64,000 nucleotides of DNA from Rubrivivax sp. (GCA_016789955.1 JAEUPB010000072.1:1-64000); one strand, 5' to 3'; positions 1 to 13,540 are shown, numbered from the stretch's first letter. The notes: generated from the sequence alone by a model not told the origin. Program-made: numbers and translations.

Positions 1-1
1 C

Positions 2-607
2 ATGCACGTGCACCAGAGCGTGTGGAAGGACGGCAAGAACCTGTTCGCCGGCGACGGCTACGCGGGCCTGTCGGAGTTCGCGCTGTACTACATCGGCGGC
101 ATCATCAAGCACGCCCGTGCGCTGAACGCCATCACCAACCCGGGCACCAACAGCTACAAGCGCCTGGTGCCGGGCTTCGAGGCGCCGGTGAAGCTGGCCT
201 ACTCGGCGCGCAACCGCTCGGCGTCGATCCGCATCCCGTACGTGGCCAACCCGAAGGGCCGCCGCATCGAGGTGCGCTTCCCCGATCCCACCTGCAACCC
301 GTACCTGGCCTTCAGCGCGATGCTGATGGCGGGCCTGGACGGCGTGGAGAACAAGATCCACCCGGGCGAGGCGGCCACGAAAGACCTGTACCACCTGCCG
401 CCGGAAGAGGACGCGAAGATCCCGACCGTCTGCCACAGCCTCGACCAGGCCCTCGAGTGCCTCGACAAGGACCGCGCCTTCCTGACCAAGGGCGGCGTGT
501 TCACCGACGCCTACATCGACGCGTACATCGAACTCAAGATGCAGGAGGTCACGCGGTTCCGCATGACCACGCATCCGATCGAGTTCGACATGTACTACTC
601 GCTCTGA
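2..607 (+). CDS. glnA: Glutamine synthetase type I, C-terminal part (5'-truncated by window edge)
   Basis: This is the last 201 residues of a type I glutamine synthetase, the cytoplasmic enzyme that makes glutamine from glutamate, ammonia and ATP. The first Met codon is internal, because the family reads GMHVHQS at this point, so the gene begins upstream of the window. Active-site segments such as NRSASIRIP are present. The DLYHLPPEE segment carries the Tyr that GlnE adenylylates in regulated enzymes. The chain ends in MYYSL, as expected for the dodecameric form. A strong terminator follows. ntrB and ntrC lie just downstream, the usual proteobacterial nitrogen-control arrangement. Nothing suggests that it is broken. 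Confidence 0.97.
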   Translation: MHVHQSVWKDGKNLFAGDGYAGLSEFALYYIGGIIKHARALNAITNPGTNSYKRLVPGFEAPVKLAYSARNRSASIRIPYVANPKGRRIEVRFPDPTCNPYLAFSAMLMAGLDGVENKIHPGEAATKDLYHLPPEEDAKIPTVCHSLDQALECLDKDRAFLTKGGVFTDAYIDAYIELKMQEVTRFRMTTHPIEFDMYYSL

Positions 608-629
608 TCGAGGCGGCCGCCTCGTCTCG

Positions 630-661
630 CGAAGGGGCGGCGAAAGCCGCCCCTTCGTTTT
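630..661 (+). terminator. Rho-independent terminator of glnA
   Basis: A perfect 12-bp stem (630-641 paired with 646-657) encloses a GAAA tetraloop and is followed by four T residues. It begins 22 bases after the glnA stop codon. It should separate glnA transcription from the small exported-protein gene and ntrBC. Confidence 0.92.
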
Positions 662-678
662 GGCGACAATCACGCCCC

Positions 679-1194
679 ATGAAGATGCACGGGTACGTGG
701 CGGTGCTGGCCCTGGTCGCGGGGCAGGCCGTGCAGGCGCAGGGCGTGGTGTACCGCTGCCCGGGCAACCCGGTGCTCTACACCGACCAGCTCACCGCACA
801 GGAAGCGAAGGACCGCAACTGCCGCACGATCGAGGGTGCGCCGATCACCGTGATCGCCGGCCCGCAGCGGGGGCGCCCGGCAGCCAGCGCGGCCCCTGGA
901 AGCAACGGCGCGCCCCCGGCCTCGCGGCCCGCCGACAGCCGCGTCGACCCTTCGGCCCAGCGCGCGCGCGACAGCGATGCGCGCCGCATCCTCTCCGAGG
1001 AGTTGGCGCGCGAGGAAGACCGGCTCGCGCAGCTGAAGCGCGAGTTCAACAACGGCGAGCCCGAGCGCCGCGGCGACGAGCGCAACTACCAGAAGTACCT
1101 CGACCGCGTGTCCGAGATGAAGGCCTCCATCCTGCGCAAGGAGACCGACATCGCGGCGCTGAAGCGCGAACTGGCCAAGCTGCCGCCGCCGTGA
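679..1194 (+). CDS. Small exported protein, DUF4124-like N-terminus with coiled-coil C-terminus
   Basis: This 171-residue protein has a signal peptide (about residues 1-20, hydrophobic core then AVQAQG). A short Cys-containing segment follows (VYRCPGNPVLYTD, then DRNCRT), resembling the DUF4124-type domain of small Burkholderiales periplasmic proteins. A Pro/Ala/Ser-rich linker covers about residues 65-100. A charged, heptad-like helical tail from about residue 105 to the end predicts a coiled coil. Similar proteins are often found between glnA and ntrB in this order. The function is unknown and no catalytic motif is visible. The ATG is chosen because it sits directly in front of the signal peptide. 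Confidence 0.8.
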   Translation: MKMHGYVAVLALVAGQAVQAQGVVYRCPGNPVLYTDQLTAQEAKDRNCRTIEGAPITVIAGPQRGRPAASAAPGSNGAPPASRPADSRVDPSAQRARDSDARRILSEELAREEDRLAQLKREFNNGEPERRGDERNYQKYLDRVSEMKASILRKETDIAALKRELAKLPPP

Positions 1195-1234
1195 CGGCGC
1201 CGCGGGCCGACCACCGCAGGCCCGGGAGACCGTG

Positions 1235-2394
1235 ATGAGCCTGTTCCGCAGCGGCTTCGAGGCCTTCGACCACCTCGCCACCATGCTCGCGGTGGCCGAC
1301 CGCAACGGCGAGTGCCGCTTCGCCAACGCCGCGCTGCAGGACAAGCTGGCCACCTCGCAGCGTTCGCTGCTGCGCGGCAGCGTGCTCGACTGGCTCGTGG
1401 AGTCCACCGCGCTGCGCCGCGCCATCGAGCGCGTGGCCGCCAACGACGTCAGCAGCGCCCGATTCGACGCCACGCTCAAGCGCATGCCGCAGCTGCCGTC
1501 GGGCCATGCCGAGCTGCCGGTGCACGTGATCGTCTCGCAGCTCGACAAGCCCGGGCAGGTGCTCATCGAGCTGATCGAGATCGAGGCGCAGGCGCGGCTG
1601 GACCGCGAGGACCTGCAGCACCACCTCGCGTCGGCGAACAAGGAGCTGGTGCGCAACCTGGCGCACGAGATCAAGAACCCGCTGGGCGGCATCCGCGGCG
1701 CGGCGCAGCTGCTGGAGATGGACCTGCAGGCGCCGGCGCAGCGCGAGCTGCGCGAGTACACCCAGGTCATCATCCACGAGGCCGACCGGCTGCAGACGCT
1801 CGTCGACAGGCTGCTGGACCCGCACCGGCGTCCGCACACGGTGGGCGACGTCAACATCCACGAGGTGTGCGAGCGCGTGCGGGCGGTCATCGCCGCCGAG
1901 TTCCCGCGCGGCCTCACGATCGTGCGTGACTACGACACCTCGCTGCCCGAGTTCCGCGGCGACCGCGAGCACCTGATCCAGGCGGTGCTGAACATCGTGC
2001 GCAATGCCGCACAGGCGCTGGCCGGTAGCCCGGGTCTCCCGGGCTCGGCCACCCCCTCGGGGGGCGGGACGCCGCAGGCGGCCCTGGGGGGCCGTGGAAG
2101 CTCACGGATCGAGGCCGGCGACGCCTGCATCGTGCTGCGCACGCGGGCGGCGCGGCAGGTCACCATCGCGCGCGAGCGCTATCGCTTGGCACTGGAATTG
2201 CATATCGAGGACAACGGTCCCGGCATCCCTGAAAGCATTCGTGAACGCATCTTCCAGCCCCTGGTCACCGGTCGCGCCGACGGCACGGGGCTGGGGCTGA
2301 CCCTGGCGCTGACCTTCGTGGAACAGCACATGGGCACCATCGAATGCGAGAGCGCGCCGGGCCGCACCCTGTTCAAGATCATCCTGCCGCTGCC

Positions 2395-2398
<4 letters not shown>
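1235..2398 (+). CDS. glnL: Nitrogen regulation sensor kinase NtrB
   Basis: NtrB is the cytoplasmic histidine kinase/phosphatase that controls NtrC in response to PII. An N-terminal PAS-like domain (about residues 10-75) is followed by the HisKA helix with NLAHEIKNP, where His144 is the phosphorylation site. The ATPase domain shows DNGPGIP and GTGLGLTL. The start is ATG 1235, with GTG 1232 as an in-frame alternative and a GGGAGA ribosome site a few bases upstream. Between the N-box segment NIVRNAAQAL and the next conserved block lies a Gly/Pro/Ser-rich stretch of about 25 residues (about 265-290) encoded by a palindromic GC-rich repeat; see the separate feature. The stop overlaps the likely ntrC start. 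Confidence 0.95.
2025..2107 (+). repeat. Palindromic GC-rich repeat inserted in frame in ntrB
   Basis: This segment contains the core CCCCCTCGGGGGGC and ends in a G-run followed by an AGCTCAC-like motif. The same core and similar ends occur in the intergenic repeat at 23035-23102. It lies between two conserved blocks of the NtrB ATPase domain and encodes a low-complexity Gly/Pro/Ser stretch. I infer that a dispersed intergenic-type repeat has entered the gene without breaking the frame. Only two copies are visible here. Confidence 0.6.
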
Positions 2399-3948
<1,550 letters not shown>

Positions 3949-3964
3949 TCCTGCGCCCGCGCGC

Positions 3965-4660
3965 TCACGCCGGCGAAGGCTCGGCGCGGCGGCGAAAGCG
4001 CACGGCGCACACCGCGTAGTGGCGTGCGCCGATGTCCCAGACCAACGGCTGGGCCGTCTCGATCGACTCGGCACGCGTGGCCAGCACCGCGTCGCCGCGC
4101 AATGCCTGCATCAGCGCGCCGGGATGGACGCCGTGGAACACGTTGCCCTTCTGCACCTGCTCGGCCAGCGCCCGCCCGAGCACCGGCGGGGCCAGCGTCG
4201 ACAGCGCCGGATAGGCCTCGGACGACAGGAAGTCGGTCACCAGCACCGCCACGCCGCCCGGTGCCGCCAGGCTCGCGAGCAGGCGCAGGTGGCCCAGGCG
4301 CACGGCCTGCACCAGCGCGGCGAACCGCGCATGCGTCTCGCCGAACCGGTGCACCAGCGTGTCGATGAGTTGCGTGAGCAGGCAGCACGACGCGACGGCG
4401 TCGTACGGCCCATCGAGCTGTGCGGGCAGCTCGCGCTCAGGCGCCTCGGCGTACGCGGCGAGCCCGGCGTCGTCGAGCTGCGCATCGGCCAGGTCGAGGT
4501 CGTTGCAGTTGCCGGCCCCGAGCACGCACAGCCGGCCCTGGCCATTGCCGCCGGCCAGCAGCAGCGTCGTCACCCGACGGCGGTGTACGGCGTACCGGTC
4601 CCAGTGCGTGCGTGTCGTCGCGTTGAAGCCGCGGTGCAGGGCGGTGAGGTCGGCGCTCAT
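3965..4660 (-). CDS. SAM-dependent methyltransferase-like protein
   Basis: This 231-residue cytoplasmic protein has a Rossmann-type glycine motif (CVLGAGNCNDLDL, about residues 45-57) and an acidic segment after the second strand, as in class I SAM-dependent methyltransferases. A post-motif segment (PYDAVASCCLLTQ) resembles motif IV. No substrate-specific motif is recognisable. The ATG start lies 7 bases beyond the stop of the upstream binding-protein gene, so it is probably the last gene of the minus-strand signalling operon. It is convergent with ntrC. A chemotaxis-type (CheR) methyltransferase is unlikely because the CheR landmarks are absent. Confidence 0.6.
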   Translation of the reverse strand: MSADLTALHRGFNATTRTHWDRYAVHRRRVTTLLLAGGNGQGRLCVLGAGNCNDLDLADAQLDDAGLAAYAEAPERELPAQLDGPYDAVASCCLLTQLIDTLVHRFGETHARFAALVQAVRLGHLRLLASLAAPGGVAVLVTDFLSSEAYPALSTLAPPVLGRALAEQVQKGNVFHGVHPGALMQALRGDAVLATRAESIETAQPLVWDIGARHYAVCAVRFRRRAEPSPA

Positions 4661-4667
4661 CGGTCGT

Positions 4668-5648
4668 TCAGCGCAGCACCTCGTCGGCCTGCAGCAGCAC
4701 CGAGCGCGGGATGTCGAGCTTCTGTGCCCGCGCCACGCGCAGGTCGACGACGAGGTCGAAGCGCGTCGGCTGTTCGATGGGCAATTCGCTCGGCTTGGCG
4801 CCCTTGAGGATGCGGTCGACGTAGTCGGCGCCACGCGCGTGCGTGCGGCGCAGGTCCGGGCCGAACGACATCAGGCCCCCGGCCTCGACCAGCAGCCGGT
4901 CCTCGTAGATCGCCGGCATGCGCAGCGCGGCGGCCCGATCGACGATCGCCTTGCGCCTCGAGCTGACGAGGTTGTCGCCGGCGGTGAGCAAGGCCTGCGT
5001 GCCGTCCCATCCGATCGCGTCGAGCTGCGTGTCCAGCTCCTCGACGGTGCGCACCTGCGCCGAGCGCATCTGCATGCCCACGCGCGTGGCCGCTGCCTGC
5101 ATCGTCGTGACCTCGGCCTGGTTGTCGGCGCGCTGCGGGTTCCACAGCACGGTGGCCTGCCTGACCGCCGGAAAGGCCTCCCGCAGCAGCGCCACGCGCT
5201 TGCTGCTCAGCACGAGGCTCATCGTCGAGATGCCGGTGACGTTCGTTCCGGGCCGCGCCAGGCTCTCCACCAGGCCGGCCAGCACCGGGTCGCCGGTGGC
5301 CACCATGACGATCGGGATCGTCGTCGTCACCTGGCGCATCGCGCGCGCCTCGGGCGTGCAGGTGGCGAGGATCACGTCGACCGGCTCGCGCACCAGCTGC
5401 TGCGCGATCGATGCGAGCTGCGCGGGGTCACCCTTGGCATCGTGGTGCGTGATGACGACGTCGCGGCCCTCGCGCCAGCCGAGTTCGCGCATGCGCGCGG
5501 AGAAGGCATCCGGATACGGCGCCGAAGGGCCGCTGGAGTACATCCAGACATAGGCGATGCGCGCGGGCCTCGAGGCCGGCTGCGCGCGTGCCTGCCATGC
5601 GGTGGCGGCCATCAGCGGAGCAGCGAGACAGGCGGTTCGACGATGCAT
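4668..5648 (-). CDS. ABC_sub_bind (DUF534) family periplasmic binding protein, copy 1
   Basis: This 326-residue exported protein belongs to the ABC_sub_bind family (PF04392). A signal peptide ends near residue 23 (WQARAQP). Family landmarks are ARIAYVWMYSSG at the mature N-terminus, LARPGTNVTGIS in the middle and the C-terminal signature ELPIEQPTRFDLVV followed by the ending LLQADEVLR. Such proteins have a two-lobed periplasmic fold that binds small ligands. No ABC permease or ATPase lies nearby. It is one of four paralogues interspersed with a histidine kinase and response regulators, so a sensory role is likely. The gene begins 33 bases after the end of copy 2. Confidence 0.88.
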   Translation of the reverse strand: MHRRTACLAAPLMAATAWQARAQPASRPARIAYVWMYSSGPSAPYPDAFSARMRELGWREGRDVVITHHDAKGDPAQLASIAQQLVREPVDVILATCTPEARAMRQVTTTIPIVMVATGDPVLAGLVESLARPGTNVTGISTMSLVLSSKRVALLREAFPAVRQATVLWNPQRADNQAEVTTMQAAATRVGMQMRSAQVRTVEELDTQLDAIGWDGTQALLTAGDNLVSSRRKAIVDRAAALRMPAIYEDRLLVEAGGLMSFGPDLRRTHARGADYVDRILKGAKPSELPIEQPTRFDLVVDLRVARAQKLDIPRSVLLQADEVLR

Positions 5649-5681
5649 TCAGGTCTCCCGCAGGCAGCCTGGGCGCCTCGT

Positions 5682-6677
5682 TCAATCCAGGACCGCGTCG
5701 GCCCGCACGCGCAGGGCGCGCGGGAGGGTCAGGCCCAGCCGTGCCGCGGTGCCGGCATGGATCACCAGCTCGCTGCGCGTGGGCAGCTCGAAGGGTATCG
5801 TGGCCGGAGGTTGCCCGCGCAGCACCTTGTCGATCTGAGCGGCCGTCCGCCGGGCCTGATCGGGCCAGTCGAACCGGTAGCTGATGAGTCCGCCAGCGTC
5901 GACGTAGAAGCGGTACTCGAACACCGTGGCGATCCGCGCATCGATCGCGGCGGCGGCCACGTCCGACGGCGGTATGCGTTGCCCCAGGCCATACACCAGC
6001 GCCGCCGTCGTCACCGCTCCGCCCGTCGAGCGGGCAGCCGCGAACGTGGCGCGCAGCTGCGCCGCATCGGTCGCGGTCACCATCTGCGCCTGCAGCCCCA
6101 GCCGCAGGGCCGCGCGGCGGGCCGGTTCGGTGATCTCGTCCGCGTAGGGTGCGCGATCGGCGGCGAGCACCAACAGCAGCCGGCGGGCGGCAGGCGCCAG
6201 CTCGCGCAGCAGCTCCAGCTGCTTGGTGGCCGTCTCCGGAGCGGCGTAGGAGAGCCCGGTGACGTTGCCGCCGGGTGCCGAGAGGCTGCGCGCGAAGCCG
6301 GCGCCGACGGGATCCCCGATGCCCGTGACGATCGGCAACGTCCGCGTGGCCTGCTGCAAGGCCCGCGTGGAAGGCGTGCCGCGCGCCAACAGCACGTCTG
6401 CGCCTTCTGCCACCAGCGCCTGTGCCAGCGCGGGCAGCCGCGCGGCGTCGCCGTCGGCATAGCGCCAGCGGCTCTGGATCGTCCGGCCTTCCAGCCAGCC
6501 CAGCTCCGCCAGCGCCTCGGCGAGTTCGCGCTCCAGGAAGGCCCAGCTGGCCGCGCCGTCGTACAGCAGCGCGCCCAGCCGGCGCGGCGCGGCCGACACG
6601 CGCCCGGGCATCGCGCCGGAGAGTGCCACCGCTGCGGCCGCGGTCAGGCTGCGACGGCTCAGGCCCGCGCCGGTCAT
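5682..6677 (-). CDS. ABC_sub_bind family periplasmic binding protein, copy 2
   Basis: This 331-residue binding protein has a Tat-like signal (LSRRSLTAAAAVALSG, cleavage near VSAAP). It shows [12 protein letters not shown] in the centre and TIPFELPTRSELVIHAG near the C-terminus, and ends LRVRADAVLD. The second-lobe signature is slightly divergent (FELP for the usual VEQP), so its ligand may differ from those of its paralogues. The ATG overlaps the stop of the receiver-cyclase gene as ATGA, so the two are translationally coupled. That coupling supports a shared signalling function rather than transport. Confidence 0.88.
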   Translation of the reverse strand: MTGAGLSRRSLTAAAAVALSGAMPGRVSAAPRRLGALLYDGAASWAFLERELAEALAELGWLEGRTIQSRWRYADGDAARLPALAQALVAEGADVLLARGTPSTRALQQATRTLPIVTGIGDPVGAGFARSLSAPGGNVTGLSYAAPETATKQLELLRELAPAARRLLLVLAADRAPYADEITEPARRAALRLGLQAQMVTATDAAQLRATFAAARSTGGAVTTAALVYGLGQRIPPSDVAAAAIDARIATVFEYRFYVDAGGLISYRFDWPDQARRTAAQIDKVLRGQPPATIPFELPTRSELVIHAGTAARLGLTLPRALRVRADAVLD

Positions 6678-7783
6678 CCGCCACCCTGCACGATGCGCGC
6701 CACCTGGATCGGCCGCGCCAGCCCCTTCAACGTCAGCTCGCCGGCCGACTCCACGGCGTGGTCGTCGCCGAGCGCCGCCACCACGCGGGGCGACGCCAGG
6801 ATCTCGCCGCCGGCGGCCTCACCGCACAGTCGCGCGGCGAGGTTGGTGACGTTGCCGATCGCACCGTAGTCGATGCGGCCGGGGAAGCCGATCGCGCCCA
6901 GCGTGGCGTAGCCCATTGCCACGCCGATGCCCAGCGCCAGGTCGTAGCCGCGGCGACGCCAGCCGCCGGCCAGCACCGCGGTGCGCGCCTGCATCTGCAG
7001 CGCCATGCGCACCGCGCGCTGCGCCGGGTCGGGCACCGGCTGCGGGTCGTTGAAGAAGACCATGATGCCGTCGCCGGTGAAGCGCTCAAGCGTGCCGTCG
7101 TGCTCGGTGATCAGCTCGCCCATCGCGGCGTGGAACTCGCGCAGCACGCCCATCACTTCCTCGGGGTCGCTGGTCTCGGTGAAGGCGGTGAAGCCGCGCA
7201 GGTCGAGGAACACCACCGCGATCTCGCGGCGGTGGCTGACCAGCGGGTCGGTGGCACCCCCGTCGACGATGGCCTGCGCCAGCGCCGGCGAGAAGAAGCG
7301 CTTCAGCCGCGACACCCGCTCGAGCTGCGCCACGCCGTCGGCCACGCGCGCTTCCAGCGAGCGGTTCCAGCCTTCGAGCTCGGCCTTCTGCCGCTGCACC
7401 TCGTCATAGAGCTGCTTGATGCGCAGCAGCGAGCGCACGCGCGCCATCAGCTCGGCCTGGCTCACCGGCTTGGAGAGGAAGTCGTCGGCCCCGGCCTCCA
7501 GGCCCTTGGCGCGCTCGGTGGCCGGATCGAGCGCGGTGACGAGCACGATCGGCAGCATCTCGTGGCGCGCATCGGCGCGCAGCCGGCGGCACACGTCGTA
7601 GCCCGAGAGCCCCGGCATCATCACGTCGAGCAGCAGCAGGTCGGGCGGCTGCTCGTCGATCGACGCGAGCGCTGCTTCGCCCGACATCGCAGTGCGCACT
7701 GCGTAGCCCTTGGCCGCCAGCACGTCGGCCAGCAATCGCACGTTCTTCTCGACGTCATCGACGACGAGGATCGTGGCGGTCAC
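6674..7783 (-). CDS. Response regulator with adenylate/guanylate cyclase output domain
   Basis: This 369-residue protein has an N-terminal receiver (ILVVDDVEKN, phospho-acceptor Asp in LLLLDVMMPG, Lys in LSKPVS; about residues 1-120). A coiled-coil connector follows (about 125-175), then a class III nucleotide cyclase domain (about 185-365). The cyclase has both metal-binding Asp positions (VFLDLRGFT and FTGDGIM) and the catalytic Asn/Arg segment (NLAARLC). It probably makes cAMP or a related nucleotide when its receiver is phosphorylated. The purine-contact position before FTGD is Arg and the later GDT-type motif reads GNVTN, so substrate choice is uncertain. The start is GTG 7783. It overlaps binding-protein copy 2. 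Confidence 0.92.
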   Translation of the reverse strand: MTATILVVDDVEKNVRLLADVLAAKGYAVRTAMSGEAALASIDEQPPDLLLLDVMMPGLSGYDVCRRLRADARHEMLPIVLVTALDPATERAKGLEAGADDFLSKPVSQAELMARVRSLLRIKQLYDEVQRQKAELEGWNRSLEARVADGVAQLERVSRLKRFFSPALAQAIVDGGATDPLVSHRREIAVVFLDLRGFTAFTETSDPEEVMGVLREFHAAMGELITEHDGTLERFTGDGIMVFFNDPQPVPDPAQRAVRMALQMQARTAVLAGGWRRRGYDLALGIGVAMGYATLGAIGFPGRIDYGAIGNVTNLAARLCGEAAGGEILASPRVVAALGDDHAVESAGELTLKGLARPIQVARIVQGGG

Positions 7784-7841
7784 TGGACTACCCTACGCAC
7801 TTCGTGCTCCGGGATTCGCACTTGGGAGCGGCCCGGCGTGC

Positions 7842-8219
7842 TCATGGGGTGCGGCCCTTGGCCAGCGCGGCGCCCACCGCCGCGAGGAACGGCTTCACCG
7901 AGATCGGCTTGGCGATGAACGCGTCGAAGCCCGACGACGTGATGCGCTGCTGCTGGTCGGGCATCACCGAGGCCGACACCGCCAGCACCGGAACGGCCGC
8001 CAGCGCCGGCTCGGCACGGATGCGCGCCAACGCCTCGACGCCGTTGATGTCCGGCAGCTGGATGTCCATCAGCACGAGCTGCGGCACGTGCTCGACGGCC
8101 AGCCGCACGCCGTCCTCGCCGGTCACCGCCTCCAGCACTTGGTGGCCCTGGAACGCGAGGATGTCGCGCACCAGCTTCATGTTCTTCTCGTTGTCCTCGA
8201 CGATCAGGATGGTGGCCAT
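7842..8219 (-). CDS. Stand-alone receiver protein (CheY/DivK-like)
   Basis: This 125-residue single receiver domain has no output domain. It has the acidic pocket (VEDNEKN), the phospho-acceptor Asp in LVLMDIQLPD, a Ser at the conserved Thr/Ser position (VSAS) and Lys in AKPIS. Its fold resembles DivK/CheY receivers that act by protein contact or as intermediates in a phosphorelay. It lies between binding-protein copy 3 (9 bases from that stop) and the receiver-cyclase gene (58-base gap). The likely phosphodonor is the large kinase encoded two genes upstream. Confidence 0.92.
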   Translation of the reverse strand: MATILIVEDNEKNMKLVRDILAFQGHQVLEAVTGEDGVRLAVEHVPQLVLMDIQLPDINGVEALARIRAEPALAAVPVLAVSASVMPDQQQRITSSGFDAFIAKPISVKPFLAAVGAALAKGRTP

Positions 8220-8228
8220 GTCGGAACC

Positions 8229-9217
8229 TCACTCGATGAGCGTGTCGGCGCGCAGGCGCAGCGCGGGCGGTATCTCCAGACCCAGCGCCCGCGCGGTGCC
8301 GACGTTGATCGACAGCTCGAACCGGTCCGGCTGCTCCACCGGCAGCTCGGCGGGCGGCGTGCCCTTCAGGATGCGGTCGACATGGGCAGCGGCGCGCACG
8401 AACAGGTCGGCGAACGTCGCCCCGTAGGCCAGCAGCCCGCCGGACACCGCGTACTGCCGCTCGGCATACATCGACGGCAGCCGTTCGCGCAGCGCGAACG
8501 CGGCGATGCGGCGACGCGCGCCGTAGTAGACGACATGGTCGGCGCACAGCAGGGCGTGCGGTCGGCCGCGGGTCATCGATGCGAACGCGGCGTCGAGATC
8601 GCGCGCGCGCTCGGCGGCAGCCACCGACAGCACGACGCCCAGTCGGCGCGCGGCGGCCTCGATGGAGCCGGTCCAGGCGCGGCGTCCCTTCTGCGGCGGC
8701 GTTCGCAGCACCACGATCTGCGTGGCGCCCGGCACGGCTTCCTTCAGCAGTTCGAGCCGCTTGACGAAGAGGCCCGGGCCGGCGCTGTTGCTCAGGCCTG
8801 TGACGTTGCCGCCCGGGCGCGACAGGCTCTGCACGTGGCCTTCCACGCCGGTGATCCCGACGATGGGCACGGTGCGCGTGATCGCGCGCGCGGCGGCCAC
8901 CGACGGGGCCCCGCTGACGATGAGCACATCGGGCCCGCCGGCCACGAGCCCGCGCAGCAGCGCCGGTACCCGCTGCAGCTCGCCTTCGGCCGTCGCGCGT
9001 TCGATCTGCACCGTCTGCCCGTCCACGTGGCCCAGGTCGCGCAGCGCGTGGATCAGCGCTCGGTACGAGGTGTCGCGCGGGTCCGCCCCAGCGAGATCGT
9101 CGGCGGCCACCAGGTTGGCGAGGATCGCGATGCGCGGGAGCCGGCGCGCGGCCTGCGCAAGTGCTCGGCCTCCCACCATCGCGGCGACGCCCGAGCCGAC
9201 CACCTGCCGGCGTCGCG

Positions 9218-9221
<4 letters not shown>
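8229..9221 (-). CDS. ABC_sub_bind family periplasmic binding protein, copy 3
   Basis: This 330-residue exported binding protein starts at a GTG that overlaps the kinase stop (GTGA). The signal begins [10 protein letters not shown] and ends near ALAQ; its twin arginines suggest Tat export. The family signatures [12 protein letters not shown] and [17 protein letters not shown] are present, and the protein ends [10 protein letters not shown]. Direct coupling to the histidine-kinase gene, and its position just before the stand-alone receiver, make this the best candidate for the kinase's ligand-binding partner. That link is inferred from position only. Confidence 0.9.
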
Positions 9222-12220
<2,999 letters not shown>

Positions 12221-12235
12221 ATTGCGCGCGATCCC

Positions 12236-13240
12236 TCAGGCGATCACCTGGTCGGCGCGCACCAGCACGCGCTGCGGCACCGTCAAGCCCAGCATCCGCG
12301 CATGCGCCTGGTTGACGATGAGCCTGAAGTCGCGCGGCTCCTCGATCGGCATCTCGGCCGGCTTCTCGCCCTTGAGGATGCGCACCGCGTAGCCGGCGGC
12401 GCGGCGGAAGATGTCCTCGAAGTCGGGGCCGTACACCGCCAGGCTGTCGGCGGCGAACTGCGGGATGTCGTGCACGAAGGGCAGCCGCGCGCGGCCGCAG
12501 GCGATGGCCAGCGCCTGCGTGATCTCGAGGTTGCCCGTCATCGGCGCCGTCACCAGCGCCTGCACGCGCTCGCGCTGGGCCTCTCGCACCACCTTCTCCA
12601 CGTCGGGGTCGTCGGTCTTCACCGGCAGCTGCACGAGGGCGAGCTTCAGGCGCTTCGCCGCCGTCTCCATCAGCGTGACCTCTTCCGAACAGGCGTCGAG
12701 CAGCGCGGGCTCGATCGGCGTGCCCACGCGCTCCAGCCCGGGCACCAGCTCGGCCAGCAGCTGCAGCCGCTTGCCGATCAGCTCGGCGTTGGCGGTGGTG
12801 ACGCCGGTGATGTGCTTGCCCGGCCGCGCCAGCGACACCGCGTACTCGACCACCACCGGGTCGGTGACCGTCGCGATCACGGTCGGGATCTTGCGGCTGG
12901 CGTACCAGGCGGCATCCGCCATCGGCTTGGCCGGCGCGAAGAACACGTCGATGCCCTCGGCGACGATCTCGCGGGCCAGCGCGCGCAGCCGTCGCACCTG
13001 GCCTTCGGCGGAGCGGTGCACGAACACGAGGTTGCGCCCTTCCGCGTAGCCCGCCTGCTCCAGTCCGGCGCGGAAGCCGCGCTCGGTGAGGGTGGCGTAG
13101 GGTCCGCCCCGGCGCAGGTGCAGCCAGCCGATTCGGGCCGGCTTGTCCTGGGGTCGCGCCGGCCGCGGCGCAGCGCCGAGGCCCATCGCAGCGGCGGCTG
13201 CGAGCAGTGCGCGGCGGCGGTCGTCGGGGAGGGTCGGCAT
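12236..13240 (-). CDS. ABC_sub_bind family periplasmic binding protein, copy 4
   Basis: This 334-residue exported protein is the first intact gene of the minus-strand signalling operon. Its signal begins PDDRRRALLAAAAAMG (Tat-like arginines). It is the most divergent of the four: the central motif reads LARPGKHITGVT and the C-terminal signature EMPIEEPRDFRLIVNQ, followed by the ending VLVRADQVIA. The start is ATG 13240, supported by a GGAGGT ribosome site just upstream and by the position of the signal peptide; longer in-frame extensions read into a degraded paralogue. The kinase gene begins 15 bases after its stop. Confidence 0.9.
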   Translation of the reverse strand: MPTLPDDRRRALLAAAAAMGLGAAPRPARPQDKPARIGWLHLRRGGPYATLTERGFRAGLEQAGYAEGRNLVFVHRSAEGQVRRLRALAREIVAEGIDVFFAPAKPMADAAWYASRKIPTVIATVTDPVVVEYAVSLARPGKHITGVTTANAELIGKRLQLLAELVPGLERVGTPIEPALLDACSEEVTLMETAAKRLKLALVQLPVKTDDPDVEKVVREAQRERVQALVTAPMTGNLEITQALAIACGRARLPFVHDIPQFAADSLAVYGPDFEDIFRRAAGYAVRILKGEKPAEMPIEEPRDFRLIVNQAHARMLGLTVPQRVLVRADQVIA

Positions 13241-13331
13241 CGGGTACCTCCGGCAGCGCCTCGAGGCGGGCGCGTCCCGACGATTGGAGCACCGTGGCAG
13301 GCTCCCCACCACCCCCGCGCGCGGACGCGGG

Positions 13332-13540
13332 TCATTCGATGATGTCGTTGGCCCGTGCCAGCAGCGTGCGCGGCAGCGTCGTTCCAATCTGGCCGGGCCG
13401 GGCACGGCCGCGGAGATGGATTCTGGCCGCGACGCATCCAACTCCAGGTTATCGCCGATCCGCCATCCGAGAAGCCGCAACAGCTCGAGCAGGCGACGCG
13501 CGAAGTCGGCGAGTTGCCCGGCGCCGGTCGTGCTGCGCGC
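13332..13540 (-). pseudogene. Remnant of a fifth ABC_sub_bind gene
   Basis: The minus strand at 13332-13379 reads TLPRTLLARANDIIE and a stop, matching the ends of the neighbouring paralogues (for example IPRSVLLQADEVLR). In another frame, 13420-13510 reads LLRLLGWRIGDNLELD, resembling the N-terminal LGW..GRN segment of the same family. The middle of the gene is missing and the two ends are out of frame. I infer a decayed fifth copy with an internal deletion. The C-terminal match is the firmer of the two. This accounts for most of the 300-base stretch between copy 4 and xth, in which I see nothing else. Confidence 0.6.

Noticed and set aside
2344..2394. An earlier ntrC start at ATG 2344 inside ntrB
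   Set aside because: It would add residues that are out of frame with ntrB and absent from NtrC proteins. TTG 2395 overlaps the ntrB stop in the usual coupled way.
4359..6869. A long plus-strand frame opposite binding-protein copies 1 and 2 and the end of the cyclase gene
   Set aside because: It lacks any recognisable domain, and the minus strand carries three genes with clear signatures there.
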